From Leisingera sp. NJS204 (GTDB lineage Bacteria > Pseudomonadota > Alphaproteobacteria > Rhodobacterales > Rhodobacteraceae), in contig NZ_CP035417.1 in the NCBI RefSeq assembly GCF_004123675.1, positions 3,463,501-3,527,500 of the forward strand: DNA of 64,000 nt, given 5' to 3'. The translations under genes were made by a program, and so were the position numbers. Below, piece by piece: positions 28,148-37,005 of the stretch. Under the pieces are notes generated by a model, which saw only the letters and a program-made list of their open reading frames with translations, searched no databases and was not told where the DNA came from. The number at the start of each line of letters is the position of its first letter. Position 1 is the stretch's first letter.

Positions 28148-28953
28148 TGGCTGATGAACTTCGCACCGGAGGAGCTGCGCCCCTCCCCCACCTTCACCCG
28201 GCCAACACCAGGCGGCAGGCGGCCACGGGTATTCACACCCGTCAGCTGCGCCTGCAGCAGGGTCAGTTCCTCGGCCAGGGCAGAACCAAGCGAGACCCGC
28301 TCGCCGCTGACCTCGGCCTTGGCGGAGATCACCGAGACAATCCGCGGGGTGCCGTCCTCAAAGGAGAATACCGGCGCGCCGGAGGAGCCGAAATCGACAT
28401 CGCAGGACATCACCAGCACCCCTTGCTGGCGTGCCATCACCGCGCAGACCTCTTGCAGCGACGGTGCCTCGGACCGGTCATGCGCATAAGAAACCACACC
28501 GATGCTGGCCCCCTTGCGCGGGCGCTCGTCGGTTTCAAAGGGTGTCACGGTGGTGTTGCGGATCGGGCGCTGCAATTGCAGCAGGGCAATGTCGTTGCGG
28601 ACCCGGTCGGTCGACAGTTCGCCGTCATAGACATAGGAGGGATGTTCAACCGCCCGCCGCACGCTGCGGTAAGCCGAGGCGCGCCCGTTGCGCCAGCCGG
28701 CCAGGAATTCGATGGTGGCAGGGTCGATGCGCGCCTTGGTCTGGCTGTCATAAAGGCAATGGGCGGCGGTCAGCACCAGATCCGGCGCAATCAGCGCGCC
28801 GGTGCAAAACCCCTCGCCGTTCACATCAAGACGCCCGACCGCTTCCCATTTGCGGCCCGCATCCATTGTGTCCATCCGCTGCAAAAGGCTGTCCTGCGCC
28901 ATCGCCGCCGCCGGCAGCACGGCTGCCAGAACCGCCAGAATCCATTGCCTCAC
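28144..28953 (-). CDS. Secreted trypsin-like serine protease, first of a tandem pair
   Basis: A 269-residue paralogue of the next gene. Signal peptide: WILAVLAAVLPAAAMAQ. Catalytic residues are in VLTAAHCLYD, RVRNDIALLQL and FGSSGAPVF. Both proteases open with WEAVGRL and FCTGxLIAP and end in a short Gly/Ser tail (RVKVGEGRSSSGAKF here). Conservation of the tail after the protease domain is unusual and suggests a shared role or sorting feature (inference). A tandem duplication explains the pair. Confidence 0.85.
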   Translation of the reverse strand: MRQWILAVLAAVLPAAAMAQDSLLQRMDTMDAGRKWEAVGRLDVNGEGFCTGALIAPDLVLTAAHCLYDSQTKARIDPATIEFLAGWRNGRASAYRSVRRAVEHPSYVYDGELSTDRVRNDIALLQLQRPIRNTTVTPFETDERPRKGASIGVVSYAHDRSEAPSLQEVCAVMARQQGVLVMSCDVDFGSSGAPVFSFEDGTPRIVSVISAKAEVSGERVSLGSALAEELTLLQAQLTGVNTRGRLPPGVGRVKVGEGRSSSGAKFISQ

Positions 28954-29052
28954 ATGTCTCTCCTCTTATCCACCGGTTGGGAGATTACGGGTCCGTTCAG
29001 GCAAAATTAGGGCAAATGCGCAGTTTATGCAGCCCGATTCCTTTTACGCGCT

Positions 29053-30375
29053 TTAACGCAGGACCGGCGCCCCCGGCGCGCGTTTGCCCGGCGCCGTCAG
29101 CGCGGGCGGCTGCGGCCCGCCAGTTGCCCAGTCCAGCAGCTCCACCGTGTGCACAATAGGCAGTTCTGTGCCGGAACCGATCTGCATCATGCAGCCGATA
29201 TTGCCTGCGGCGATCAGATCGGGCTGCTTGGCTTCCAGCGTCTTGACCTTGCGCGCCTTCAGTTCGGTGGAAATCTCCGGCTGCATCAGGTTGTAGGTGC
29301 CGGCCGATCCGCAGCACAGATGGCTGTCTGCGGGTTCCACCACCGTGAACCCTGCACGCCTCAAGAGCGTCTTGGGGTGTGTCTTGATCTGCTGGCCATG
29401 CTGCAGCGAACAGGCGGCGTGGTAGGCGACGGTCAGCCCCTTATCCGCACCCTCAGGGAACTCCAGCTGCATCAGCAGTTCAGAGATATCCATGGTGCGT
29501 TCCGACACCCGCGCAGCATCCGCGGCCAGCGGATCATTGCGGAACATATGGCCGTAATCCTTGACCGTGGTGCCGCAGCCCGAGGTGTTGATGACGATGG
29601 CGTCCAGCCCATGGCCGTCCATCTCCGCACCCCAGGCGCGGATGTTCTTTGCAGCCGTGGCGTGGCTTTCGTCCTCGCGCCCCATGTGATGGGTCAGCGC
29701 GCCGCAGCAGCCCGCGCCTTTGGCCACCACCACCTCGCAACCCAGCCGGGTCAGCAGCCGGATGGTGGCGTCGTTGATATCGGTGTTCAGCGCCTTTTGC
29801 GCGCAGCCGGTCATCAGCGCCACCCGTTTCTTGCGGACTGCAGCAGCGGCAAAGCTTTGCGGATCGTCGTTGCGGCTGACCGGCGGGATGTGCCCCGGCG
29901 CCATATCCAGCACCGCCCTGAGCCGCGCGTCCGGCATCAGCCCCTTCAAAGGTTTCGCCAGTTTCGCGCCAGACAGCGCCAGGCGGAACCGCCCCGGATA
30001 AGGCAGGATCCGGGCCAGCAGCCAGCGCAGGGCGCGGTCGCTCCACGGGCGGTCATAATGCTTTTCGATATAGGCGCGGGCGTGATCCACCAGATGCATG
30101 TAATGCACACCCGAGGGGCAGGTGGTCATGCAGGCCAGGCATGACAGGCAACGGTCGATGTGCTTGACCGTCTTTTCGTCCGGCACCCGTGCGTTCTCCA
30201 GCATATCCTTGATCAGGTAAATGCGGCCGCGCGGGCTGTCGAGCTCATCACCCAGCACCTGGTATGTCGGGCAGGTCGCCGTGCAAAAGCCGCAATGCAC
30301 ACAAGAGCGCAGGATCTCGTTGGCGCGCCGGGTGCCCGGGTCCTGCAGCTGCGCATCGGTAAAGGTGGTCTGCAT
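29053..30375 (-). CDS. glcF: Glycolate oxidase iron-sulfur subunit
   Basis: A 440-residue protein with two [4Fe-4S] motifs at residues 25-80 (CVHCGFCTATCPTY and CLSCLACMTTCPSGVHYM) and two CCG domains (CCGALTHHMG near 221, CCGSAGTYNL near 355). It carries electrons from the flavin subunits GlcD/GlcE to quinone during oxidation of glycolate to glyoxylate. It starts four bases after the glcE stop and is the last gene of glcDEF. Length is somewhat longer than the E. coli subunit because of a Pro-rich C-terminal tail. Confidence 0.93.
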   Translation of the reverse strand: MQTTFTDAQLQDPGTRRANEILRSCVHCGFCTATCPTYQVLGDELDSPRGRIYLIKDMLENARVPDEKTVKHIDRCLSCLACMTTCPSGVHYMHLVDHARAYIEKHYDRPWSDRALRWLLARILPYPGRFRLALSGAKLAKPLKGLMPDARLRAVLDMAPGHIPPVSRNDDPQSFAAAAVRKKRVALMTGCAQKALNTDINDATIRLLTRLGCEVVVAKGAGCCGALTHHMGREDESHATAAKNIRAWGAEMDGHGLDAIVINTSGCGTTVKDYGHMFRNDPLAADAARVSERTMDISELLMQLEFPEGADKGLTVAYHAACSLQHGQQIKTHPKTLLRRAGFTVVEPADSHLCCGSAGTYNLMQPEISTELKARKVKTLEAKQPDLIAAGNIGCMMQIGSGTELPIVHTVELLDWATGGPQPPALTAPGKRAPGAPVLR

Positions 30376-30379
30376 GTGC

Positions 30380-31486
30380 TTATCCCATCAGTCCAGGGTT
30401 GAGGAGTCCCTTCGGGTCGAACCGGCGCCGCAGCCCCTCGGAGATTGCCGCGAGGGGGCCGGGCTGCGGCTGGAACACGCCAAGCCGCTTGCGGGTGTCC
30501 GCGCCGGCCCGCACCAGCGTGGCATGGCCCGGCACGCCGATACGCGCGCGCAGATCGGTGCCCGCAGGCACCAATGCCCAGATCAGCCCGCCGCCCCAGT
30601 CGAACTGCAGCGCCTCGGCCTGCAGCCGCGGCGCCAGCGCAACGGCATCGGAGGGTTTCACCGAAATCCGCCAAACATCGCCTGCCCGCCCGTGAAAGCC
30701 CGCGCCATCGCGGATGCCTTGCCACAGGCCGGCGTCCTCGCTTTCGATCTGCGGACTGCCAAAGCCACCCAATTCCGATACCAGCTTGCGGCACCGGTAG
30801 GCCGCTGTGTCCGCAAACCCCTCGACCCGGACAAAAGCTGTTTGCTTCTCCGGATCATAGGCCGCGCCGGTCACGTCATAGGGGGACCCCAAAGCCGCGG
30901 ACATCGCCGCCACCGCGGCAGCCAGATCAGCACCCTCAATGGCAACTGTTGCCGACGCCTCGGCGCGCGGCAGCACCTTCATCGACACCTCGCTCAGCAC
31001 TCCCAGGGTGCCATGGGCGCCGCACATCAGTTTCACCAGATCATAGCCGGTGACATTCTTCATCACCCGGCCGCCGTTCTTCACCGCTTGGCCGGAACCA
31101 TCCACAAAGCGCACTCCCAGCAAGTGGTCCCGCGCCGCCCCCGCCTGGATGCGGCGGGGACCGGAGACGCCTGCGGCAATCACCCCGCCAATGGTCGGCT
31201 CGCCCTCGGTGCCCAGCAGCCCGCGATGATCCATCGGCTCAAACGCCAGCTGCTGATTTTCCGCGGTCAGCAGTGCCTCGACCTCAGCCACCGGCGTGCC
31301 CGCCCGGACCACAAGCGTCAGCGCGCCGGGCTCATAAAGCTCCACGCCGGACAGGCCTCTGGTACTCAGCCTTTCGCCGTCAATGGCCAGCCCGCGGGTG
31401 CCGCCGCCCTGGACGCACAGCGGTCCGCTTGCTCCTGCTAGCATTTCGGCCAGTTCGGCCTCGCTCTGAGGTGTCAGCATCTTCAT
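30380..31486 (-). CDS. glcE: Glycolate oxidase FAD-binding subunit GlcE
   Basis: A 368-residue FAD-binding (PCMH-type) protein. LCVQGGGTRG, STRGLSGVELYEPGALTLVV and GTEGEPTIGGVIAAGVSGPR form the FAD site, and NVTGYDLVKLMCGAHGTLGV follows. Together with GlcD and GlcF it forms the membrane-associated glycolate dehydrogenase. The gene sits between glcD (40 bases upstream) and glcF. Its leader contains the recurrent GAGTATTTT motif that also supplies the GGAAAG ribosome site. Confidence 0.93.
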   Translation of the reverse strand: MKMLTPQSEAELAEMLAGASGPLCVQGGGTRGLAIDGERLSTRGLSGVELYEPGALTLVVRAGTPVAEVEALLTAENQQLAFEPMDHRGLLGTEGEPTIGGVIAAGVSGPRRIQAGAARDHLLGVRFVDGSGQAVKNGGRVMKNVTGYDLVKLMCGAHGTLGVLSEVSMKVLPRAEASATVAIEGADLAAAVAAMSAALGSPYDVTGAAYDPEKQTAFVRVEGFADTAAYRCRKLVSELGGFGSPQIESEDAGLWQGIRDGAGFHGRAGDVWRISVKPSDAVALAPRLQAEALQFDWGGGLIWALVPAGTDLRARIGVPGHATLVRAGADTRKRLGVFQPQPGPLAAISEGLRRRFDPKGLLNPGLMG

Positions 31487-31526
31487 CTTTCCAAAAAATA
31501 CTCTGGGGTTTGGGGCAAAGCCCCAA

Positions 31527-32975
31527 TCATTCAGCCGCCCATGCCGCCGCCCGGCGGCCCTCGCTCACCGATAGCGGAAACACCTTGGCCGGATTGAGCA
31601 GCCACTTCGGGTCGAACACATCCTTGACCTTCAACTGCGCCTCAAGGTCCGCCGCCGTGTACTGATGCAGCATCAGATCGCGTTTTTCGATCCCGACCCC
31701 GTGCTCACCGGTCAAACAGCCGCCGGCCTCGACACAGAGCTTCAGGATCTCTGCCCCGAAAGCCTCGCAGGTTTCCAGATCGCCGGGCTTGTTGGCATCA
31801 AACAGGATCAGCGGGTGCATGTTGCCGTCCCCGGCATGGAACACATTCGCCACATCCAATCCGAACTCCCGGCTCATCTCAGCAATGCGACGCAGCACAA
31901 ACGGCAGCGAGGACACCGGGATAGTGCCATCGAGACACATGTAGTCGTTGATCTGCCCCATCGCGCCAAAGGCCGATTTGCGGCCCAGCCAGATCCGGCC
32001 GGCCTCTTCCGCATCGCCGGCCTCGCGCAGCTCTACCGGATTGTGGGACCGGGCGATTTCAATTATCAGCCCCAGCTGGTGATCAATTTCCTCGGGACTG
32101 CCCTCGACCTCGACGATCAGCAGCGCTTCGCACATCGGGTAACCGGCCTTGGCAAAGGCCTCGCAGGCCTCGATACAGGGGCGGTCCATGAATTCGATCG
32201 CCACCGGCAAGACACCCGCCTTGATGATGTCCGAGACACAGGCACCGGCCACCTCATTGCTGTCATAGCCGATCAGCACCGGCCGCGCGCCTTCGGGCTT
32301 GCGCAGGATCCGCAGGGTGGCCTCTGTCACCACGCCCAGCTGGCCTTCGCTGCCGCAAATCACACCCAGGAGATCCAGCCCGCCTGCATCCAGATGCGCT
32401 CCGCCGATCTCCACCACGGTGCCGTCCATCATCACCATGGTGACGCCCAGCAGGTTGTTCGTCGTCACGCCATACTTAAGGCAATGCGCCCCGCCCGAGT
32501 TCATTGCGATATTACCGGCAATGGCACAGGCCAGCTGCGAGGACGGGTCGGGCGCATAGAAGAAGTCCTCCTCCTCCACCGCGCCGGAAACACTCAGGTT
32601 GGTGCGCCCGGTCTGAACCCGGATGATGCGGTTGCCGTAATCGGTTTCCAGAACCCCGTTCATCCGCGCCACGCCAAGGATGACGCAATCCGCCGTCGGC
32701 AGCGCCCCGCCCGCCAGCGACGTGCCAGCACCGCGCGGGACCACCGGCACGCCTTCCGCGTGGCAGATCCGCAGAATGTCCGAGACCTCCTGCGTGCTCC
32801 GCGGCAGCACCGCCAGCAGCGGCGGGCATTTATAGGCCGTCAGCGCGTCGCATTCATAAACGCGTGTCTCTGCCGCGTCCTGGATCACCGCATCATCAGG
32901 CAGCACAGCCAGCAACCGCTCGGCAAGCCGCGCCTTGCGGGCCAGAATGGCGGGGTTCGGGGATGGCATCTCCAT
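31527..32975 (-). CDS. glcD: Glycolate oxidase catalytic subunit GlcD
   Basis: A 482-residue flavoprotein of the FAD-linked oxidase family. PVVPRGAGTSLAGGALP is the FAD motif, with SQLACAIAGNIAMNSGGAHC, GVICGSEGQLGVVTEATLRI and the C-terminal LTGEHGVGIEKRDLM. It oxidises glycolate to glyoxylate. AGGAGAG is placed eight bases before the first ATG (a second in-frame ATG is two codons on). First gene of the operon, preceded by an inverted repeat that suggests repressor control. Confidence 0.95.
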   Translation of the reverse strand: MEMPSPNPAILARKARLAERLLAVLPDDAVIQDAAETRVYECDALTAYKCPPLLAVLPRSTQEVSDILRICHAEGVPVVPRGAGTSLAGGALPTADCVILGVARMNGVLETDYGNRIIRVQTGRTNLSVSGAVEEEDFFYAPDPSSQLACAIAGNIAMNSGGAHCLKYGVTTNNLLGVTMVMMDGTVVEIGGAHLDAGGLDLLGVICGSEGQLGVVTEATLRILRKPEGARPVLIGYDSNEVAGACVSDIIKAGVLPVAIEFMDRPCIEACEAFAKAGYPMCEALLIVEVEGSPEEIDHQLGLIIEIARSHNPVELREAGDAEEAGRIWLGRKSAFGAMGQINDYMCLDGTIPVSSLPFVLRRIAEMSREFGLDVANVFHAGDGNMHPLILFDANKPGDLETCEAFGAEILKLCVEAGGCLTGEHGVGIEKRDLMLHQYTAADLEAQLKVKDVFDPKWLLNPAKVFPLSVSEGRRAAAWAAE

Positions 32976-32988
32976 GGCGCTCTCCTAT

Positions 32989-33009
32989 TTGGTAAACTAA
33001 TATTACCAA
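32989..33009. promoter_or_regulatory. Inverted repeat operator upstream of glcD
   Basis: TTGGTAA (32989-32995) and TTACCAA (33003-33009) are perfect inverted arms around ACTAATA. Sites of GntR/FadR-type regulators such as GlcC and PdhR have related TTGGT...ACCAA half sites. It lies 14 bases before the glcD start, a position suiting repression. No regulator gene is adjacent. Confidence 0.6.
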
Positions 33010-33068
33010 TTACACCACCTGGCAAGAGACGGATTGCCGCGCCAGGATCAGCCCCCTAGTGTCGGGCC

Positions 33069-33791
33069 ATGATCTGGACCACCCGCCTTGCGCAATTCTC
33101 CCTGTTCGACCTTGCCGCTCTCGCCCTGCTGATTGCAGGCTGGCTGTGGATCGGCTGGCGGATCGAGAACCCGCCTGCGGGACGGCCCTCGGTGTCCTGG
33201 CTGATGGCGGATTTCCGGCGCGACTGGATGAAACAGATGGTCGAACGCGATCCGCGGATCTTTGATGCGCAGCTGGCGGGCAACCTGCGCCAGGCCACGG
33301 CCTTCTTTGCCTCTGCCGCGATGATAGCGATTGGCGGCGGGCTGGCCCTGATCGGCAATACCGAGCAGCTGGCCGGAGTGGCCGAAGACCTGATCCAGGA
33401 CAGCGCCCCGGCCTTTGTCTGGGAGGTTAAGATCCTGGTGGTGCTGCTGTTTCTATCAAATGCGTTTTTGAAATTTGTCTGGTCGCACCGGCTGTTCGGC
33501 TATTGCGCGGTGCTGATGGCCGCAGTGCCGAATGACCGCAAGGATCCGCTTGCCTACCCCCGCGCCGCGCAGGCCGCCGAAATCAGCATCACCGCCGCGC
33601 GCAGCTTCAACCGCGGCATGCGGGCGACGTATTTTGCGCTGGCTGCCGTGGCCTGGCTGGCGGGCGCGCTGCCGCTGGCAGGCGCCGCGGTGATCACCTT
33701 TGCGGTGCTGTACCGGCGGGAATTTGCCTCGCACTCCCGCACAATCCTGCTGCGCATCCCGCCAATCAGCAAAGGGGACACAGTTTCGTGA
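33069..33791 (+). CDS. DUF599-family membrane protein
   Basis: A 240-residue protein with about four membrane segments (LAALALLIAGWLWIGWRI, AMIAIGGGLALIG, ILVVLLFLSNAFLKFVWSH, LAAVAWLAGALPLAGAAVI). VWEVKILVVLLFLSNAFLKF and FGYCAVLMAAVPN are characteristic of DUF599, whose function is unknown. No good ribosome site other than weak GGG upstream. Divergent from glcD; ATG spaced 60 bases from the glc operator. Confidence 0.8.
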   Translation: MIWTTRLAQFSLFDLAALALLIAGWLWIGWRIENPPAGRPSVSWLMADFRRDWMKQMVERDPRIFDAQLAGNLRQATAFFASAAMIAIGGGLALIGNTEQLAGVAEDLIQDSAPAFVWEVKILVVLLFLSNAFLKFVWSHRLFGYCAVLMAAVPNDRKDPLAYPRAAQAAEISITAARSFNRGMRATYFALAAVAWLAGALPLAGAAVITFAVLYRREFASHSRTILLRIPPISKGDTVS

Positions 33792-33827
33792 CTGCACCTC
33801 TTCCGGGTGCGCGGCTAAGGTAGCGCC

Positions 33828-34184
33828 ATGAAACAGACCCTTGCCGTCTTCGTACTCTGCTCCATCGCGATTCCTGCCCTTGCGGAAGAGCCGGTGATCG
33901 AAAATGCAACCGCCCGTCAATCCGGCGGCGGCTGGACGGTCAGCGTCACTCTTTCCCACCCCGATACCGGCTGGGATCACTATGCCGACGGCTGGCGGGT
34001 GCTGGACATGGCGGGCAAGGAGCTGGGCCTGCGCGTGCTGGCGCATCCGCATGAACACGAACAGCCTTTTACCCGGTCTCTCAGCGGTGTGCAGATCCCG
34101 GATCGCACTACCCAAGTTCAAATTCAGGCCCGCTGCCTGGTGGACGGGTGGAGCCAGGACACATACGCCCTCACCCTGCCCTGA
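33828..34184 (+). CDS. Small secreted protein of unknown function
   Basis: One hundred eighteen residues: signal peptide MKQTLAVFVLCSIAIPALAE, then a beta-rich domain (GGGWTVSVTLSHPDTGWDHY, and FTRSLSGVQIP) typical of an immunoglobulin-like or copper-resistance-type fold. No catalytic motif. A His- and Glu-rich HPHEHEQPF stretch could bind metal (speculative). Follows the DUF599 gene by 36 bases, probably the same transcript. Confidence 0.7.
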   Translation: MKQTLAVFVLCSIAIPALAEEPVIENATARQSGGGWTVSVTLSHPDTGWDHYADGWRVLDMAGKELGLRVLAHPHEHEQPFTRSLSGVQIPDRTTQVQIQARCLVDGWSQDTYALTLP

Positions 34185-34222
34185 TCTTCAACTTTCTGAA
34201 AATACTCGCGCCGCAGGCGCAT

Positions 34223-34693
34223 TCAGACCCTATGGTACGGGCTGCCCGCCAGAATGGTTGCGGCGCGGTAGATCTGTTCGGCCAGCATCACCCGCACCAG
34301 CATATGCGGCCAGACCATCTTGCCAAAGGAGATCGAGAAATCGGCCTCGGCCCGCAAGCCGGGATCAATCCCGTCTGCCCCGCCGATAATCAGCGCCAGG
34401 TCCTGACGGCCACTGTCGCGCCAGCCTGCCAGCCTGTCCGCAAAATCCGGGGAGGAGATCACCTTGCCGCGCTCGTCCAGGGTGCAGATCACCGCGCCCT
34501 TGGGCAGGGCCTTGCGCAGCAATGCTGCCTCAGCCGCCATGCCGCCATTCTTCTTGTCCTCAATCTCAACCACCCGAGCAGGCCCCAGGCCCAGCGCGCG
34601 GCCGGTCCGGTCGAACCGGGCAATATAGTCGTCGATGAGGGATTTTTCAGGGCCAGCCCGCAACCGGCCGGCCGCACAGATATGCAGTCGCAT
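34223..34693 (-). CDS. rlmH: 23S rRNA pseudouridine-1915 N3-methyltransferase
   Basis: A 156-residue SPOUT methyltransferase. GRLRAGPEKSLIDDYIARF at the start, then ICTLDERGKVISSPDFADRL, LIIGGADGIDP and the C-terminal LAEQIYRAATILAGSPYH that forms the trefoil knot SAM site. It methylates Psi1915 of helix 69 on 70S ribosomes. The rsfS gene lies just upstream on the same strand, a frequent pairing. Confidence 0.95.
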   Translation of the reverse strand: MRLHICAAGRLRAGPEKSLIDDYIARFDRTGRALGLGPARVVEIEDKKNGGMAAEAALLRKALPKGAVICTLDERGKVISSPDFADRLAGWRDSGRQDLALIIGGADGIDPGLRAEADFSISFGKMVWPHMLVRVMLAEQIYRAATILAGSPYHRV

Positions 34694-34754
34694 GAAATTC
34701 CAAAAGCAATCCGGCCCGCACCCAGGCGCGGGCCTGCATCAAATCAGCCTTGGA

Positions 34755-35132
34755 TCAGCCCTCGGCAGCCGGGGTTGACGGGGCTGCCGCAGTGCCTGTG
34801 GGCATCCACATCTTCTCGAGCTGATAAAACTCGCGCACTTCCGGGCGGAAGATATGGACAATCACATCACCGGTGTCGATCAGCACCCAGTCGCCGGTAT
34901 CCTTGCCTTCGACCTTGCAGCCAAGCTGGTATTCCTGTTTGAGCCGGTCGGTCAGCTTTTCAGCCATGGCGGCAACCTGGCGGGTGGAACGGCCCGAGGC
35001 CAGCACCATGTAATCGCCGATCGCCGTCTTGCCGCGCAGGTCGATCTGCACCACATCTTCGGCTTTGTCATCGCTGAGTGAGGAGAGAATCCGCTCCAGC
35101 AGCTGTTCGCTGGTGGGCTGGGACTGGGAAGC
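34755..35132 (-). CDS. rsfS: Ribosome silencing factor
   Basis: RsfS binds ribosomal protein L14 and prevents subunit joining. DDKAEDVVQIDLRGKT, IGDYMVLASGRSTRQVAAMA and DTGDWVLIDTGDVIVHIFRPEVREFYQLEKMW are the family blocks (given here in three pieces, the last spanning about 32 residues from 86). From ATG 35132 it has 125 residues. That ATG has no convincing ribosome site; AAGGAGGA lies upstream and is ideally spaced for an in-frame CTG at 35186, which would give 143 residues. Confidence 0.88.
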   Translation of the reverse strand, partial: ASQSQPTSEQLLERILSSLSDDKAEDVVQIDLRGKTAIGDYMVLASGRSTRQVAAMAEKLTDRLKQEYQLGCKVEGKDTGDWVLIDTGDVIVHIFRPEVREFYQLEKMWMPTGTAAAPSTPAAEG

Positions 35133-35302
35133 CATCACGGCTGCCCCATTGACAGCGGCATCCGCCGCTTGAGGTACGGGTGACAGGACAGAGTCCTCCT
35201 TGCAACGCGCCGCCAAGCCCCGGCGCCGGGCCTATTAATAATGTAGCAACCAGATGGTGAATTTTCAATGAAACCCCGCTCCGGCGATGCAAGCCCTGTG
35301 CT

Positions 35303-36679
35303 TTATCCCTCATTTCCGGCAGGTGCAACCCTGACCGGCAGCGGGTCGTTCAGCATCCGCACTTCCCGCTGCGGGAAGGGGATCGAGATATCTTCGGCCT
35401 GGAACGCATCCCACAGCGCCAGATAGACATTGCCGCGGATATTGGTGAGGCCGCCAGTGGGATCGTCGATCCAGATTCTGAGAACATAATCAACGCTGCT
35501 GTCGCCAAAACCGGTGATATGGCAGACCGGCTTTTTGCCGCCTGCGCTCAGCACTCTGTTCACTCCCAAGGCCGCCTGTATTGCGATCTTGCGCACCTTG
35601 TGCGGGTCGTCGCCGTAACCGGTGCCGAACGTCAGATCCAGCCGCACGAATTTATCGGAATGCGACCAGTTCACCACCTGCGAGGTGATCAGGTCCTCAT
35701 TAGGAATCAGGTATTCCCGGCCATCGCGGGTCACGACCGAGACATAGCGCGCACCCAGCGCGTTGATCCAGCCGAAGGTGTCTCCGAGACTGATCACATC
35801 GCCCGGCTTGATCGACTTGTCCAACAGGATGATGAGACCCGACACCAGATTCGACACCACTTTTTGCAGGCCGAAACCAAGACCCACACCAATGGCGCCG
35901 GACAGCACTGCCAGCCCGGTCAGGTCGATGCCGATGGCCTTAAGGCCAATGAAGAACGCACCGCCGAACAGCAGGATCTGCGCCATCTTGGCGCCCAGCA
36001 CCTGCATTGACGGGGAGATATCGGCGTTGCCGCGGATACGGTTGGCCGCCACCGATGAAATCACCCGCGCCAGCGTCAGCATGACGCCAAGAATGACCGC
36101 CGCCTGAACCACCAGATAGAGCGAGATCCTAAGGTCGCCGAATTCGATGGCGACGCCGTCCAGCAGATGAATTGCCTCTTGGGTGATGCCCAGAATACGC
36201 AGGGTGATCCAGGTCCAGGCGCCGTATTTCACCAGGTTCCGCAGCAAGGGATTGCCGACCAGTCTGGTCGCAAATGAGACAATCAGCCAGGCCAGCGACA
36301 GGTTGCCGATCAGCTCCAGCAGCCGCGAGCGGCTGGGCCAGGTCGCCTCCTGCATGATCAGCACCACCAGCCAGATCAGCAGCACAAACAGGATGCCGCG
36401 GATCCGTTTGTGCAGCACCAGCCCCACCCGCATCCGCCAGCGCGGCCAGCCCTCGCGCCCGCGCAGCCAGTCATGGAACGCGCTGCCCAACGGCTTGGCG
36501 ATCAGGGCAGCCAGAACGTACACCGCCAGCGCTATGCCAACCTGATAGGCGTTCCAGGGCCTTAGCAGAAGCTCGCCGCCCTGCATCAGCAAGTCCCAGA
36601 TCTGCTGCCCGAATTCCAGCGCGTCGGCGGTGCTTTCCGCGATTGCATCCTTTGGCAGGGTCTGCTCTTCCGGCTCCAT
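35303..36679 (-). CDS. MscS-family mechanosensitive channel
   Basis: A 458-residue inner-membrane channel. About five to six membrane segments precede the MscS core: TGLAVLSGAIGVGLGFGLQK is the pore-lining helix, followed by NLVSGLIILLDKSIKPGDVI and the beta domain (YLIPNEDLITSQVVNWSHSD). It opens under membrane tension to release solutes. ATG 36679 follows AAGGGGGC by about five bases. Transcribed alone and divergent from leuC. Confidence 0.9.
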   Translation of the reverse strand: MEPEEQTLPKDAIAESTADALEFGQQIWDLLMQGGELLLRPWNAYQVGIALAVYVLAALIAKPLGSAFHDWLRGREGWPRWRMRVGLVLHKRIRGILFVLLIWLVVLIMQEATWPSRSRLLELIGNLSLAWLIVSFATRLVGNPLLRNLVKYGAWTWITLRILGITQEAIHLLDGVAIEFGDLRISLYLVVQAAVILGVMLTLARVISSVAANRIRGNADISPSMQVLGAKMAQILLFGGAFFIGLKAIGIDLTGLAVLSGAIGVGLGFGLQKVVSNLVSGLIILLDKSIKPGDVISLGDTFGWINALGARYVSVVTRDGREYLIPNEDLITSQVVNWSHSDKFVRLDLTFGTGYGDDPHKVRKIAIQAALGVNRVLSAGGKKPVCHITGFGDSSVDYVLRIWIDDPTGGLTNIRGNVYLALWDAFQAEDISIPFPQREVRMLNDPLPVRVAPAGNEG

Positions 36680-37005
36680 CACGCCCCCTTTTTCCCGCCA
36701 GTGTGCCGCTCCTGAATGCTTTGATCAAGAACAGACAAGGGCGGCGCCCGGCCGTGGGCAGACGGCACGGCGGTTTGATGTATCTGCCGCCTGCATCACC
36801 CCGGCGTTAGAACGAATCTTGATTGCCGGCCCTTGCGGATGTATCTGACAGCCATGACCCTCGTATTGGCGCAAAAGATAGAACTGCAAGACCGCGCACG
36901 GCTGCGCGAACGGTTCTATGGCGCCGCCCGCACGGTCCTGGCGCGCCTATAAGGCCGTTGCCCAGCCCAAAGCCAGCATACCCAAATACATACGGGAGTG
37001 GACCC

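Noticed and set aside
36854-36952. Short frame of 32 codons upstream of leuC as a leucine leader peptide
   Set aside because: Only six scattered Leu codons, no run of Leu, no good ribosome site and no clear terminator/antiterminator pair before leuC.
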